Part shown: positions 39,785 through 52,563 of the stretch, piece after piece
Layout of the letters: each line of letters opens with the position of its first letter
Numbering within the stretch: position 1 is the stretch's first letter
Origin: Pseudomonadota bacterium
GTDB taxonomy: Bacteria; Pseudomonadota; Gammaproteobacteria; Burkholderiales; Burkholderiaceae_E
Assembly (NCBI GenBank): GCA_963204785.1
Contig: CAUJHG010000029.1
Location: forward strand, 1-64,000
Reading direction: 5' to 3'
DNA: 64,000 bases
The notes under the pieces: model-generated
Told to the model about the DNA's origin: nothing
The model's input: only the letters and a program-made list of their open reading frames with translations
Databases searched by the model: none
Made by a program: the position numbers and the translations under genes

Positions 39785-40717
39785 TCAGCCCAGGGTCGTG
39801 TCCAGGGTCATCATGATCGCGAAGCCTGCCATCAGGCCCAGCGTCGCGGCGGTCTGGTGGCCATTGCGGTGGGTCTCGGGAATCACCTCGTGGGACACCA
39901 CGAAGATCATCGCGCCGGCCGCCAGGCCCAGGCCGATCGGGTAGGCCAGCGGAACGCCGCTGGCCAGCCCGAGGCCCAGCAGCGCCCCCAGGGGTTCGAG
40001 CAGCCCGGTGGCGATCGCCACCAGCACCGCAGGGCCCGCCGCAAAGCCCGCGGCACGCAGCGAAACCGCGACCGCAAGCCCCTCGGGGATGTCCTGCAGG
40101 GCGATCGCGGTGGTCAGCGGCAGCCCCACGGAGAGGTCGCCCCGGGCGAAGCTGGTGCCGATCGCCATGCCTTCGGGCAGGTTGTGCAGCGCGATCGCGA
40201 AGACGAAGAGCCAGACCCGTCCGCAGCGCTCGTGTCCCGCGCCGCAGGGGCCGGCGCCCAGGTGCTCGTGCGGGGTGAACTGGTCCAGTCCGAGCATCAT
40301 CAGCACGCCCAGCGCCATTCCCAGCACCACCACTGCGGCGCCGCGCGGCTCGCTGCCGAGGATCGCGGCGCCCGCCTCGAGGCCGGGGAGGATCAGCGAG
40401 AACGCACTGGCGGCCAGCATCATGCCGGCGGCCATCCCGAGCATGCTGTCCTCGAGCCTGGTCGGGATGCTGCGCAGCACCAGCGCGGGCAGCGCGCCCA
40501 GGGCGGTGGCGGCGAAGCCGGCCAGCCCGCCCAGCAGCGCGTAGCCCACGACGGTACGCGCGTCGCTGCCGAGCACCTGCAGCAGGCTCTGCGCAAACAG
40601 CGCAACCAGGCCCAGCAGCGCAAGGCCGAAGCCCAGCGCAGTCAGTGGGTGGGCCTGGATCTGCGCACGCGCCGCCTGTCGCCAGGTGGCCGGAACGGAC
40701 GTGCGTGCGATCTCCAT
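39785..40717 (-). CDS. ZIP-family metal transporter
   Basis: This is a 310-residue inner-membrane protein of the ZIP family (GufA/ZupT-like), importing zinc or other divalent metals. The paired metal-site helices are ALHNLPEGMAIG and ALQDIPEGLAV. A His/Cys-rich loop (FTPHEHLGAGPCGAGHERCG) lies between helices 3 and 4 and could bind metal. The N-terminal 60 residues add one extra hydrophobic segment compared with short members. No ribosome site is clear before the ATG. Confidence 0.9.
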   Translation of the reverse strand: MEIARTSVPATWRQAARAQIQAHPLTALGFGLALLGLVALFAQSLLQVLGSDARTVVGYALLGGLAGFAATALGALPALVLRSIPTRLEDSMLGMAAGMMLAASAFSLILPGLEAGAAILGSEPRGAAVVVLGMALGVLMMLGLDQFTPHEHLGAGPCGAGHERCGRVWLFVFAIALHNLPEGMAIGTSFARGDLSVGLPLTTAIALQDIPEGLAVAVSLRAAGFAAGPAVLVAIATGLLEPLGALLGLGLASGVPLAYPIGLGLAAGAMIFVVSHEVIPETHRNGHQTAATLGLMAGFAIMMTLDTTLG

Positions 40718-40736
40718 CGGGCGAGGATACCCGAGC

Positions 40737-42314
40737 TCAGGCGGCGAGCGCCTCGGGCACGGAAGAGCGGATCAGGTGGTCGAAGGCCGAGAGCGCCGCC
40801 TTCGAACCCTCGCCCATCGCGATCAGGATCTGCTTGTACGGCACCGTCGTCGCGTCGCCCGCGGCGAACACGCCGGGCACCGAGGTCTGGCAGCGTGCAT
40901 CGACCTCGATCTCCCCGCGCGGCGACAGCGCCACCGTCCCCTTCAGCCAGTCGGTGTTGGGCAGCAGCCCGATCTGCACGAAGACCCCTTCGAGGTCCAT
41001 GAGGTGGCTGGCCCCGCTGCTGCGATCGGTGTAGCGCAGCCCCGAGACCTTCTGGCCATCGCCGATCACCTCGGTGGTCTGCGCGCTGGTGATCACGGTG
41101 ACGTTCGGCAGGCTTGCCAGCTTGCGCTGGAGCACCCCGTCGGCGCGCAGCTTCGGGTCGAACTCCAGCAGCGTGACCTGCGCGACCAGCCCGGCCAGGT
41201 CGATCGCCGCCTCGACTCCGGAGTTGCCCCCGCCGATCACCGCGACCCGCTTGCCCTTGAAGAGCGGGCCATCGCAGTGCGGGCAGTAGGCGACGCCCTT
41301 GCCGCGATACTCGCGCTCGCCGGGAACGCCCATCTCGCGCCAGCGCGCGCCGGTGGCCAGGACGACGGTGCGCGCGCTCAGCGACGCGCCGCTCTCGAGC
41401 TGCACCTCGATCAGCTCGCCGGGGGCACCCGGCACCAGCCTGGCTGCGCGCTGCAGGTTCATCAGGTCCACCTCGTAGGACCTGACGTGCTGTTCGAGCG
41501 CCGCCGCGAGCCTGGGCCCCTCGGTGTGCTGGACCGACACGAAGTTCTCGATCGCGAGCGTGTCCAGCACCTGGCCGCCGAAGCGCTCGGCCAGCACCCC
41601 GGTGCGGATTCCCTTGCGCGCCGCGTAGATCGCCGCTGCCGCGCCCGCCGGACCGCCGCCCACCACGAGCACGTCGAAGGCCGCCTTGCCTGCGATGCGC
41701 TCGGCCTCGCGCTGCGCGCGCCCGGAGTCGAGCTTGCCGAGGATCTCCTCGAGATCCGTCCTGCCCTGCCCGAAGAGCTCGCCGTTGTGGAAGATCGCCG
41801 GCACCGCCATGATCTGGCGCGACTCGACCTCTTCCTGGAACAGCGCACCGTCGATCATCGTGTGGCGGATGCGCGGGTTGAGCACCGCCATCAGGTTCAG
41901 CGCCTGCACCACGTCCGGGCAGTTCTGGCAGGACAGCGACACGTAGGTCTCGAACACGTGCTCACCATCGAGCGCGCGGATCTGCTCGAGCAGCTCCTCC
42001 TCGACCTTTGGCGGGTGCCCGCCGGCCTGCAGCAGCGCGAGCACCAGCGAGGTGAACTCGTGGCCCAGCGGGATTCCCGCGAAGCGCACGCCCATGTCGG
42101 AGCCGACGCGGCTGATCCGGAACGAGGGCTTGCGCTCGGCGTCGTCGCGGCGCTCGATCAGCGTGACCCTGGCCGAGAGCGCGGCGATCTCCTGCAGCAG
42201 CGCGAGCATCTCGCGCGAGCTGTCGCGATCGTCCAGCGAAGCAGTGATCTCGATCGGCAGCTGGATCTTCTCCATGTAGGCCTGGAGTTGGGTCTTCAGC
42301 GCTGCATCCAGCAT
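40737..42314 (-). CDS. ahpF: Alkyl hydroperoxide reductase subunit F
   Basis: This is a 525-residue flavoprotein disulfide reductase that passes electrons from NADH to AhpC. The N-terminal tandem thioredoxin-fold domain carries C129-x-x-C132 (SCQNC). The FAD site is GGGPAG at 219-224, and the redox-active C344-x-x-C347 lies in AYCPHCDGP. The NADH site is [16 protein letters not shown] precedes the ATG at 42314. It follows ahpC after 180 bases that hold two strong hairpins. Confidence 0.96.
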   Translation of the reverse strand: MLDAALKTQLQAYMEKIQLPIEITASLDDRDSSREMLALLQEIAALSARVTLIERRDDAERKPSFRISRVGSDMGVRFAGIPLGHEFTSLVLALLQAGGHPPKVEEELLEQIRALDGEHVFETYVSLSCQNCPDVVQALNLMAVLNPRIRHTMIDGALFQEEVESRQIMAVPAIFHNGELFGQGRTDLEEILGKLDSGRAQREAERIAGKAAFDVLVVGGGPAGAAAAIYAARKGIRTGVLAERFGGQVLDTLAIENFVSVQHTEGPRLAAALEQHVRSYEVDLMNLQRAARLVPGAPGELIEVQLESGASLSARTVVLATGARWREMGVPGEREYRGKGVAYCPHCDGPLFKGKRVAVIGGGNSGVEAAIDLAGLVAQVTLLEFDPKLRADGVLQRKLASLPNVTVITSAQTTEVIGDGQKVSGLRYTDRSSGASHLMDLEGVFVQIGLLPNTDWLKGTVALSPRGEIEVDARCQTSVPGVFAAGDATTVPYKQILIAMGEGSKAALSAFDHLIRSSVPEALAA

Positions 42315-42383
42315 GGCGTTCTCCTTGTCGTTCGATTCCATCCCCCGCGCGTGGCGGGCGGCTTCCATGGCCGCCCTGCGGGT

Positions 42384-42462
42384 CGCTCCCCGAGCCGCCG
42401 CCGGGGGTGCAGCGGCTCGGGGAGCGCCCCGGCGGACCCGGGGCCGGCCCGCAGGCCGGCCC
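42384..42462. promoter_or_regulatory. Two hairpins in the ahpC-ahpF gap
   Basis: CGCTCCCCGAGCCGC (42384-42398) pairs perfectly with GCGGCTCGGGGAGCG (42412-42426) over 13 bases. GGGCCGGCC (42441-42449) pairs with GGCCGGCCC (42454-42462) over four bases. They lie between ahpC and ahpF. They probably end most transcripts after ahpC or protect its 3' end, so that AhpC is made in excess of AhpF. Confidence 0.6.
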
Positions 42463-42494
42463 GGATCGCCCGGGCTTCGCAGGTCCGGCGTCGA

Positions 42495-43058
42495 TCAGAT
42501 CTTGCCGACCAGGTCCAGCGAGGGCGCCAGCGTGGCCTCGCCCGGGGTCCACTTGGCAGGGCAGACCTCGCCCGGGTGCGACGCGACGTACTGGGCGGCC
42601 TGCACCTTGCGCAGCAGCTCCTTGGCGTCACGGCCGATGCCGTTGTCGTGGATCTCGCACAGCTTGATCTCGCCCTGCGGGTTGATCACGAAGGTGCCGC
42701 GCAGCGCCAGCCCTTCCTCTTCGATCATCACCTCGAAGTTGCGGGTGATCGCCCCGGTCGGATCGCCCACCATCGGGTAGCGGATCTTGCGGATCGTGTC
42801 CGAGGTGTCGTGCCAGGCCTTGTGGGTGAAGTGGGTGTCGGTCGACACGCCATAGATCTCGACGCCCAGCGACTTGAAGGTGTCGTAGTTGTCGGCCAGG
42901 TCGCCCAGCTCGGTCGGGCACACGAAGGTGAAGTCGGCCGGGTAGAAGAAGACGATCGACCACTTGCCCTCGAGGCTCTTCTCGGTGACCTCGACGAACT
43001 TGCCGTTGTGGAAGGCGGTGGCCTTGAAAGGCTTGACTTTGGTGTTGATCAGGGACAT
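42495..43058 (-). CDS. ahpC: Alkyl hydroperoxide reductase peroxiredoxin AhpC
   Basis: This is a 187-residue typical 2-Cys peroxiredoxin that reduces hydrogen peroxide and organic peroxides. The peroxidatic Cys is C47 (FTFVCPTEL) and the resolving Cys is C166 (GEVCPAKW). The length matches E. coli AhpC exactly. AAGGAG precedes the ATG at 43058; an in-frame start at 43142 runs through the promoter and is rejected. It is the first gene of ahpC-ahpF, probably under OxyR control. Confidence 0.97.
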   Translation of the reverse strand: MSLINTKVKPFKATAFHNGKFVEVTEKSLEGKWSIVFFYPADFTFVCPTELGDLADNYDTFKSLGVEIYGVSTDTHFTHKAWHDTSDTIRKIRYPMVGDPTGAITRNFEVMIEEEGLALRGTFVINPQGEIKLCEIHDNGIGRDAKELLRKVQAAQYVASHPGEVCPAKWTPGEATLAPSLDLVGKI

Positions 43059-43115
43059 GCGAGCTCCTTTCCTTCGGGTTGTTGCCAGCGGATCCGGCCT
43101 GGCAGAACTTGAACA

Positions 43116-43178
43116 ATAGTCGCATTCTATCATAATGGCCATTTGTTTTTCTTTAAGCTATTGATAGCCCTGGGCTAT
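43116..43178 (-). promoter_or_regulatory. ahpC promoter with two OxyR-type ATAG-N7-CTAT elements
   Basis: ATAG-N7-CTAT occurs at 43116-43130 and again at 43164-43178. This is the half-unit of the OxyR box, which as a full site is two such units separated by seven bases; here they are 33 bases apart. On the minus strand TTAAAG (43156-43151), 16 bases, TATGAT (43134-43129) is a likely promoter. The distal element would then lie at about -42 to -56, the usual activation position, and the proximal one would overlap the start point. Confidence 0.6.
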
Positions 43179-43306
43179 TCGACAGCCAGCCTGCCCGCGC
43201 CGCGTGTACTCTGTGCCGACGGGATCGCGCGAGCAGCGGGCCTGAGCGCGCGACGCGGCGGGCCCGGGCGGATCTGGCCGATCCATCCCCCGAACGGAGA
43301 TCCGAG

Positions 43307-44365
43307 ATGGACAAGGAACGCGCACAAGGCTTCATGCAGAAGGTGATCGGCGACGTGGGCACCGCGATGTCCGCAGCGCTGGTGCTCGTCGGCGAGCGCA
43401 CCGGGCTGTTCAGGACGATGGCGGGCGCCGGGCCGCTGTCGGCGGAGGAGCTGGCGCGCCGCGGCGGCGTGCATCCGCGCTACGCCCAGGAGTGGCTGGG
43501 CGCGATGACCTGCGCCGGCTACGTCGAGTACGACGCCGCGAGCGACCGCTTCACGCTGCCCGACGAGCACGCGATCTACCTGACCGACCCGCAGTCCGAG
43601 GCCTGGCTGCTGGGACTGTTCAGCGGGCTGCCGTCGATCATGGCGGTGATCCCGACGCTCGCCGACGCCTTCCGCAGCGGCGCCGGAGTGCCGTTCACCG
43701 ACTTCGGCGAATCGCTTCCGGTGGCGCTCGAGCAGATGAACCGTCCGGTCTACGAGAACCGGCTGGTGCGCTCCTGGCTGCCGGCGATGCCCGCGGTGGT
43801 CGAACGGCTGCAGGCCGGTGGCCGCGCGATCGACGTCGGCTGCGGCACCGGCGTGATCCCGCTCGTGCTCGCGCGCGCCTTCCCGAACGCGCGCATCGAA
43901 GGGCTCGATCTCGACGCACGCTCGATCGCGATCGCGCGCGCCTACGCCGAGCAGGAGGGCCTGCAGGATCGCGTGCGCTTCGTCAACGCCTCGGCCGACG
44001 CGCTCGACCGCGAGCCGGGCTACGACCTGATCACCACCTTCGACGTCGTGCACGACCTGCCGGACCCGCTGGGGGTGCTGAAGCGGATCCGGGGCGCGCT
44101 CGCCGACGGAGGCACCTACCTGATGGTGGAGCCCAAGGTGGACGACCTGCTGGAGAAGAACCGGGACGTCCCGTTCGCGCGGCTGCTCTTCGCGATGAGC
44201 TGCCTGCACTGCGTGCCGCAGTCGCTCGCGCAGGGGGGCACCGGCCTGGGCGCCTGCTGGGGGCCGGCGCGCGCCCGCGAACTCGCCGCCGAGGCGGGCT
44301 TCTCGCACTTCGCGGTGCTGCAGGTGCGCAGCCCGGCAATGGCCTTCTACGAGCTGAAGGCCTGA
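43307..44365 (+). CDS. Class I SAM-dependent methyltransferase with N-terminal winged helix
   Basis: This is a 352-residue protein. Residues 15-95 look like the dimerising winged-helix region of O-methyltransferases and Rv2258c-like proteins (LSAEELARRGGVHPRYAQEW). The SAM site is IDVGCGTGVIPLVLA near 175-189, with GLDLDARSI as the acidic-loop motif and TTFDVVHDLPDPLGVL after it. The methyl acceptor is unknown. GGAG precedes the ATG. It is divergent from ahpC and shares the intergenic region with the OxyR-like elements. Confidence 0.85.
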   Translation: MDKERAQGFMQKVIGDVGTAMSAALVLVGERTGLFRTMAGAGPLSAEELARRGGVHPRYAQEWLGAMTCAGYVEYDAASDRFTLPDEHAIYLTDPQSEAWLLGLFSGLPSIMAVIPTLADAFRSGAGVPFTDFGESLPVALEQMNRPVYENRLVRSWLPAMPAVVERLQAGGRAIDVGCGTGVIPLVLARAFPNARIEGLDLDARSIAIARAYAEQEGLQDRVRFVNASADALDREPGYDLITTFDVVHDLPDPLGVLKRIRGALADGGTYLMVEPKVDDLLEKNRDVPFARLLFAMSCLHCVPQSLAQGGTGLGACWGPARARELAAEAGFSHFAVLQVRSPAMAFYELKA

Positions 44366-44390
44366 CGCGAGGCGCGCGCCTGGGCGCCTG

Positions 44391-44978
44391 CTACATCAGC
44401 CCCATCTCGAGCCGGGCGGCCTCGCTCATCATCTCGCGGCTCCAGGGCGGATCCCAGACCAGGTCGACGTACACGCTGTCGACGCCGCGGATCGCCTCGA
44501 GCTTCTCGCGCGCCTCGTCGGCGATCACGGTGCCCATTCCGCAGCCCGGCGCGGTCAGCGTCATCCGCACGTCGATCCGGAACCTGCCGTCGTCGACCTC
44601 CGTGGCCTCGAGGCCGTAGACGAGCCCCAGGTTGACGATGTCGATCGGGATCTCCGGGTCGTAGCAGGTGCCCAGCAGCCGCCAGGCCGCCGCCTCGACC
44701 GACTCCGCGGTCGGCGGGCTGCCGTCGTCCTCGTGCGCCGCCTCCTCGAGCATGGCGGCCGCCTCCTCGCCCAGCCCGAGCGCGTCGGCGTTGGCCGCGT
44801 CGACCCGATACAGGTTGCCGTCGACCATCACCGTGAAGGTGCCCCCCAGCCGCTGGCTGATGTAGCCGATGCGCCCCGCCTCGAGCGTGGCCGGCGTCCC
44901 CCAGGGCACCGCCACCGCCGGGCAGTCGCGCTCGATGGTGACCTCCTCGATCTCTCCGTGCCTGCCGCCCATGCTCAT
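44391..44978 (-). CDS. sufT: SUF accessory protein SufT
   Basis: This is a 195-residue protein, last of the SUF operon. Residues 95-195 are a DUF59/MIP18 domain: LGTCYDPEIPIDIVNLGLVY with its Asp-Pro-Glu pattern, then the hyper-reactive Cys in LTAPGCGMG. The N-terminal half (1-90) is the SufT-specific extension. SufT helps to mature 4Fe-4S proteins under high demand. It begins four bases after the sufU stop. Confidence 0.9.
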   Translation of the reverse strand: MSMGGRHGEIEEVTIERDCPAVAVPWGTPATLEAGRIGYISQRLGGTFTVMVDGNLYRVDAANADALGLGEEAAAMLEEAAHEDDGSPPTAESVEAAAWRLLGTCYDPEIPIDIVNLGLVYGLEATEVDDGRFRIDVRMTLTAPGCGMGTVIADEAREKLEAIRGVDSVYVDLVWDPPWSREMMSEAARLEMGLM

Positions 44979-44982
44979 GTCC

Positions 44983-45422
<440 letters not shown>

Positions 45423-45426
<4 letters not shown>

Positions 45427-46646
45427 CGGACAGGCTCCCCGTGGAACAGGCGCTGCGCCTTGCGCACCCCCGCCACCAGCGCGGCGACGTCCTCCTCGAC
45501 GTTGTAGAGGGCGAAGGAGGCGCGGGCGGTGCCCGGAATCCCGAAGCGGGTCATCACCGGCATCGCGCAGTGGTGGCCGGCACGGATCGCAACGCCCTCG
45601 GAATCGAGGATCGTGCCGAGGTCGTGCGGGTGGATCCCCTGCACCGTGAACGAGAGGATTCCGGACTTCCGGGCCGCGGTGCCGTAGATGCGCACCCCGG
45701 GCAGCCGCTGCATCTGCGCGGTGGCCTGCGCGAGCAGCGCCTGCTCGTGCGCGGCGATCCGCTCCAGGCCGACCTGCTCGACGTAGTCGATCGCCGCGCC
45801 CAGCGCGACCGCGCCGGCGACGTTGGGCGTCCCGGCCTCGAAGCGCGCCGGCGGCTCGGCCCAGGTGCTGCGCTCGAAGGACACCGTCAGGATCATGTCG
45901 CCCCCTCCCTGCCAGGGGGGCATCGCCGCGAGCAGCTCGCGCCGCGCGTAGAGCGCGCCGATCCCGGTGGGGCCGTAGAGCTTGTGCCCGGAGAAGACGT
46001 AGAAGTCGCAGCCCAGCGCGCGAACGTCGACGCGCTCGTGCGCCACCGCCTGCGCGCCGTCGACCAGCACCAGCGCCCCGACGGCGTGCGCCTTGCGCAC
46101 GATGTCGGCGACCGGATTCACGGTGCCCAGCGCGTTGGACACGTGGACGACCGCCACCAGCCGGGTGCGCGGGCCCAGCAGCGATTCGAAGGCGCCCGGC
46201 TCCAGCTCGCCGCGCTCGGTGATCGGCACGTGCCTGAGCAGCGCGCCGGTCTGCGCGCACAGCAGCTGCCAGGGCACGATGTTCGAGTGGTGCTCCATGC
46301 CGGTGACCAGGATCTCGTCGCCGGGCTGAAGGTTCGCGCGACCCCAGCTGAAGGCGACCAGGTTGATTGCCTCGGTGGTGCCGCGAGTGAAGACGATCTC
46401 GTCGGCTCGCTGCGCGTTCAGGAAGCTGCGCACGCGGTCGCGCGCGGCCTCGTAGAGGTCGGTCGCGTGCTGCGACAGCCAGTGCACGCCACGGTGGATG
46501 TTGGCGTTGGACTCGCGGTAGAAGCGGCGCTCGGCTTCGATCACCGCCTCGGGCTTGTGCGTGGTCGCGGCGTTGTCCAGGTAGGCGAGCCGCCTGCCGT
46601 GCACCGGGCGGTCGAGGATCGGGAAGTCGGCTGCGTGCTGGCGCAT
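45423..46646 (-). CDS. sufS: Cysteine desulfurase SufS
   Basis: This is a 407-residue PLP enzyme that takes sulfur from cysteine for cluster assembly. The Schiff-base Lys is K222 (FSGHKLYGPTG), and the active-site Cys is C360 in the short loop RAGHHCAMPVM typical of group II desulfurases. YLDNAATTHKP and RGTTEAINLVA are also conserved. Its ATG shares bases with the sufD stop, and its own stop overlaps sufU. Confidence 0.96.
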
Positions 46647-47946
46647 CAGAGTGCTTCCATCAGCGCGCCGCCGGGCAGGCGGTCGCGGACAGCCGCCTGC
46701 GCGCGCCGGCGCAGCGATTCATCACCGATCCGCCCTAGCACCTCGGCCGCGAAGGCCCAGGTCAGCAGGTTGCGGGCGTGCGTCTCGTCCAGTCCGCGCG
46801 AGCGCAGGTAGAACAGGCTGTCCTCGTCGATCTGGCCCACCGTGGCACCGTGCGCGCACTTGACGTCGTCGGCGTAGATCTCGAGCTCGGGGCGCGCGTC
46901 GGCCTGCGCCTGCGGCGACAGCAGCAGGCTGTCGCTGCGCTGCTGGGCGTCGGTGCGCTGCGCGTCCACGGCCACGACGATCCGCCCTGCGAAGACCCCG
47001 CGGCCGGCGCCGTCGAGGATGCCGCGGTAGAACTCGCGGCTGGTGCCGCGCGGCTGCGCGTGGTTGACGCAGGTGTGGTGGTCGACGTGCCGGCGGCCGT
47101 CGACGTGGTAGAGGCCGTTGAGCAGCGCCTCGCAGCCCTCGCCGTCGAAGCGGGTGCGGATGTCGGTGCGCGCCAGCCGCGCCCCGAAGGCGAGCGCGTG
47201 CGAGTCGAAGCCCGAGCCGCGCGCCTGGACCGCGTCGATCGCCGCCAGGTGCACCGCCTGCCCGGACTCCTGCTGCAGCTTCAGGTGGACGATGCGCGCG
47301 TCCGGGCCGGCGTCGATGCGCGTGACCGCGGTGGTCAGGCTGGCCGCCCCCGCCTCGCCCAGGTAATGCTCGACCACCGTGGCGTGCGCGCCGGCCTGCG
47401 CCGACACCAGGTTGCGCACGTGGCTCTCGCCTGCCCGCACCCCGCCGACGAAGACCAGGTGGATCGGCGCCTCGATCGCAACGCCGCGCGCCAGCCGGAT
47501 CACTGCGCCGTCGGAGGCCAGCGCGGCGTTCAGCGCAGACGGGCTCTCGCCGTCCTCGGCGCTGCCGTAGAGCGCCTCGACCGCGGCCGGGTCGCTGACC
47601 AGCAGCGCCGACAGCGCCTCCACCCGCGCGCCATCGGGCAGCGGCCCGATGGCGGACAGCGAGGGCACCCAGGCTCCGTCGACGAACACCATCCAGTGAC
47701 CGGACCCCCCGGCGCGCAGCTTCGCGACCAGCGCCTCGGGACTGGCCTGGGCGGCCGCGGTGAACTGCTGCTGCTCCAGCCCCGCGAGCGAGGTGTGCCG
47801 CCAGTTCTCGAGGCGGTTGGTCGGCCAGCCAGCGGCGGCAAAGCGCTCGATCGCCTGCAGGCGCAGCGCGGACAGCCAGGGAAGGCCTGCGCCCGGCAGA
47901 CCGGGCGCCAGCGCCGGGAAGGCGGCCAGGCGGGATGTGACAGCGC

Positions 47947-47950
<4 letters not shown>
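46646..47950 (-). CDS. sufD: Fe-S scaffold complex subunit SufD
   Basis: This is a 434-residue partner of SufB in the SufBC2D scaffold. The N-terminal helical part (GLPWLSALRLQAIERFAAAG, then TNRLENWRHTSL) is typical. The beta-helix core ends with LEIYADDVKCAHGATVGQID and LFYLRSRGLDETHARNLL, where the conserved Cys and His match the SufB-SufD interface. It overlaps sufC by ATGA. Confidence 0.95.
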
Positions 47951-48762
<812 letters not shown>

Positions 48763-48794
48763 TCGGTAGTTCTCCGTTGCCCGCAGCCCGGCGC

Positions 48795-50243
<1,449 letters not shown>

Positions 50244-50259
50244 CTCGTGAAGCTCCCTG

Positions 50260-50739
50260 TCATCTGCTGCCGCCGGCCGGCGGAGGTGCGAACCGCGATC
50301 CCGATGCGCGCATCGGCCCGCGCAGCGGCACCGCGACCGGCTCGATCATGTCCTGAAGGCTCACCGACTCCAGCGCTGCACGCACCACCGCGTTGACGCG
50401 CTGCCAGTTCGAGCGCATCGTGCAGCCGGTCTCGATCCCGCAGTGGCCGGAATCGGTGCTGCATTCCGTGAGCCCGAACGGCTGCTCCTCGAGCGCGTCG
50501 ACGATGTCGGCCAGCGTGATCTGCCCCGGCGCACGGCCCAGCGAGTAGCCACCGCGCTGGCCACGCACGCTGACCACGAGCTCGTTGCGCGCGAGGATCT
50601 TGAGGATCTTGCTCACCGTCGCCACGCCCAGCCCGAGCCGCGCAGCCAGCTCGCTCGCGCTGGACACGCGCCCGGGCGTGCACGCCATCTGGCTTAGCAC
50701 GAGCGTGCCGTAATCGGTGAGTCTGCTGACGCGAAGCAT
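50260..50739 (-). CDS. Rrf2-family SUF operon regulator (IscR-like)
   Basis: This is a 159-residue winged-helix repressor that probably carries an Fe-S cluster. The N-terminus [37 protein letters not shown] and [20 protein letters not shown] are the Rrf2 hallmarks. Three Cys at 93, 100 and 106 ([15 protein letters not shown]) are the cluster ligands. It heads the suf operon, so cluster supply can feed back on transcription. A TTG at 50790 would add 17 residues but lies at the promoter; the ATG at 50739 gives the normal length. Confidence 0.92.
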   Translation of the reverse strand: MLRVSRLTDYGTLVLSQMACTPGRVSSASELAARLGLGVATVSKILKILARNELVVSVRGQRGGYSLGRAPGQITLADIVDALEEQPFGLTECSTDSGHCGIETGCTMRSNWQRVNAVVRAALESVSLQDMIEPVAVPLRGPMRASGSRFAPPPAGGSR

Positions 50740-50788
50740 GCGAAAGTCGGACCCGGCTGGACCGTCCGGGGAAGTCGTCTCGTCGTTC

Positions 50789-50827
50789 AATCAGTACAAT
50801 TTTAGTCCCCTATGCAGGCTCAGGCAA
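50789..50827 (-). promoter_or_regulatory. suf operon promoter with overlapping IscR-like element
   Basis: On the minus strand TTGCCT (50827-50822), exactly 17 bases, then TAAAAT (50804-50799) form a strong sigma-70 promoter 60 bases before the regulator ATG. The sequence ATAGGGGACTAAAAT (50813-50799) matches the left half and centre of the type 1 IscR box (ATASYYGACTRWWW) except for two positions, and it covers the -10. The other half is weak. Repression by the cluster-bound regulator is the expected logic. Confidence 0.6.
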
Positions 50828-51008
50828 ACCGGCATCCGGGAAGGCCTGCTGCCAGCGGGGTCTGGACAGGAGTGGCGCAATCGCACAGGGCCGCTCGCGC
50901 CAGATGCGTAACATGGGCGACCCGAGATGGACGATCCGGGCTTGGCTCCAGCGCCGATGGCGCAGCCCGCCGCAGCGTCGCACAGTGCAGCAGGATGAAG
51001 AGGAACAG

Positions 51009-51605
51009 ATGACTCCCAAGCCCCGCATCGTCGGTATCGGCGGAACCTCGCGCCCCGAGTCCGCGTCGGAGTGCGCGTTGCGCGCCTGCCTGGCGGGAAT
51101 CGCCGCGCTCGGCGCCGACACCGAGGCCTTCTGCGGCGATTCGCTGGATCTCCCCCTGTACGGCAGCGGCGTCGCACCGACTCCTGGCGCGCGCCGCCTG
51201 GTCGAGGCGATCCGCCAGTGCGACGGACTGGTGATCGCCTCGCCCTGCTACCACGGCGGCATGTCCGGGACGATCAAGAACGCGCTGGACTACATCGAGG
51301 AGCTGCGCGCGGACCACCGCCCCTACCTGGACGGCCGCGCCGTCGGCATCGTGGTCTGCGCCTACGGCGTACAGTCGGTGGGCACCACGATCGTCGGCCT
51401 GCGCTCGGTGGTCCATGCGCTGCGCGGCTGGCCCACGCCGTTCGCAGCCGGTATCCATCTGAGCGACGGGGTTTTCGACGCGCAAGGGCGGTGCACCGAC
51501 GCGGCCGCGGCCGCGCAGCTGGAGCTGGTGGCCCGGCAGGTCTGGGAGTTCGCCGCAATGCGGCTCGGCTGGATCGGGCAGGAGCGCGCCCGCGCCGTCG
51601 CCTGA
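51009..51605 (+). CDS. NADPH-dependent FMN reductase family protein
   Basis: This is a 198-residue flavodoxin-like protein. The phosphate-binding loop of the FMN site is GIGGTSRPESAS (residues 10-21), and the flavin-ring loop is SPCYHGGMSGTIKNALDY near 77-95, both typical of NAD(P)H:FMN or azo/chromate reductases. GAGGAA precedes the ATG; a start at 50904 is in frame but unsupported. It is divergent from the suf operon. Confidence 0.9.
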   Translation: MTPKPRIVGIGGTSRPESASECALRACLAGIAALGADTEAFCGDSLDLPLYGSGVAPTPGARRLVEAIRQCDGLVIASPCYHGGMSGTIKNALDYIEELRADHRPYLDGRAVGIVVCAYGVQSVGTTIVGLRSVVHALRGWPTPFAAGIHLSDGVFDAQGRCTDAAAAAQLELVARQVWEFAAMRLGWIGQERARAVA

Positions 51606-51643
51606 CGTCTGTCCGACCCGTCCGGGCCCTCGTTGCGCTGCGC

Positions 51644-52426
51644 TCAACCGAACTTCGGCGCCCGCTTCTGCGCGAACGCCTGCACGCCCTCGCGGGCGTC
51701 CGCGGACGCTGCGCTCACGAGCATCATCTGGTGCTCGAGCGCGAGCTGGTCGGCGAGGTCACGCCGCCCGGCGCCGTCACAGAGGACCTTGATCCGTGCA
51801 AAGGCGCCCGCCGCACCTGCCAGCAGCCGACCGACCATCTCCTGGGTGCGCTGCTCCAGTTCGGCCGCGGGGTACACGGCATTGACGATGCCCAGTCGCA
51901 GGCACTCGTCGGCCGACAGGGTGTCGTTCAGCATGAAGAGCTCCTTGGCCTTCGAGGCGCCGACGCGCCGCGTCAGGAACCACGAGGCGCCCGCATCCGG
52001 CGTCAGCCCGATGGCCGAATAGCCGGCGCGCAGCTTCATCGTGTCGGCCGCCAGCACGATGTCGCCGCACAGCGCCAGCGCGATCCCCGCGCCGCCCAGC
52101 GGGCCGTTCACCGCGGTGATCACCGGCGCGGGCATGGTCGCCAGGCGCAGCAGCGCCGGGTGCAGCGGCACCAGGATCCGGTCGATCAGGCCCTGCATGT
52201 CGTCCTGTCCGGCGACGAACTCGGAGATGTCGCCGCCGGCGCAGAAGCGCGCTCCGCTCCCTGTGAGGACCACCACCCTGGGGGCGGCCGCGACCACTGC
52301 GTCGATCGCCGCCGACAGCGCACGGCTGGACGCGAGGCCGATCGCGTTGGCGGCCTGCGGACGGTTCAGCGTGATGCGTGCGACCTGGTTCTCGACACTC
52401 CACAGCACGGGGCTCTCGTTGCTCAT
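51644..52426 (-). CDS. Enoyl-CoA hydratase/isomerase family protein
   Basis: This is a 260-residue crotonase. The oxyanion-hole strands are FCAGGDISEFVAG and GPLGGAGIALALCGDIVLAA. At the catalytic positions it has SAIGLTPDAGASWFL, where Asp replaces the second Glu of hydratases, so an isomerase or PaaG-like role is more likely than hydration. GAGGAAC precedes the ATG at 52426. No partner genes adjoin it. Confidence 0.88.
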   Translation of the reverse strand: MSNESPVLWSVENQVARITLNRPQAANAIGLASSRALSAAIDAVVAAAPRVVVLTGSGARFCAGGDISEFVAGQDDMQGLIDRILVPLHPALLRLATMPAPVITAVNGPLGGAGIALALCGDIVLAADTMKLRAGYSAIGLTPDAGASWFLTRRVGASKAKELFMLNDTLSADECLRLGIVNAVYPAAELEQRTQEMVGRLLAGAAGAFARIKVLCDGAGRRDLADQLALEHQMMLVSAASADAREGVQAFAQKRAPKFG

Positions 52427-52563
52427 CTTCGTTCCTCGGAATGATTGGGTTTCGTCCCGGCGCGCGCCGGCGCCGATCGCCGGGCGATCCCGGTCGACCC
52501 TCGGGCGCGCGCCTGCCGTCGCCATTCTGGCATCTGCCGTCGCTGCAGCCGCACGGCCGGCCG

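Noticed and set aside
43059-43142. N-terminal extension of AhpC
   Set aside because: It would run through the -10 and the proximal OxyR-like element. AAGGAG lies directly before the ATG at 43058, and that start gives the exact family length.
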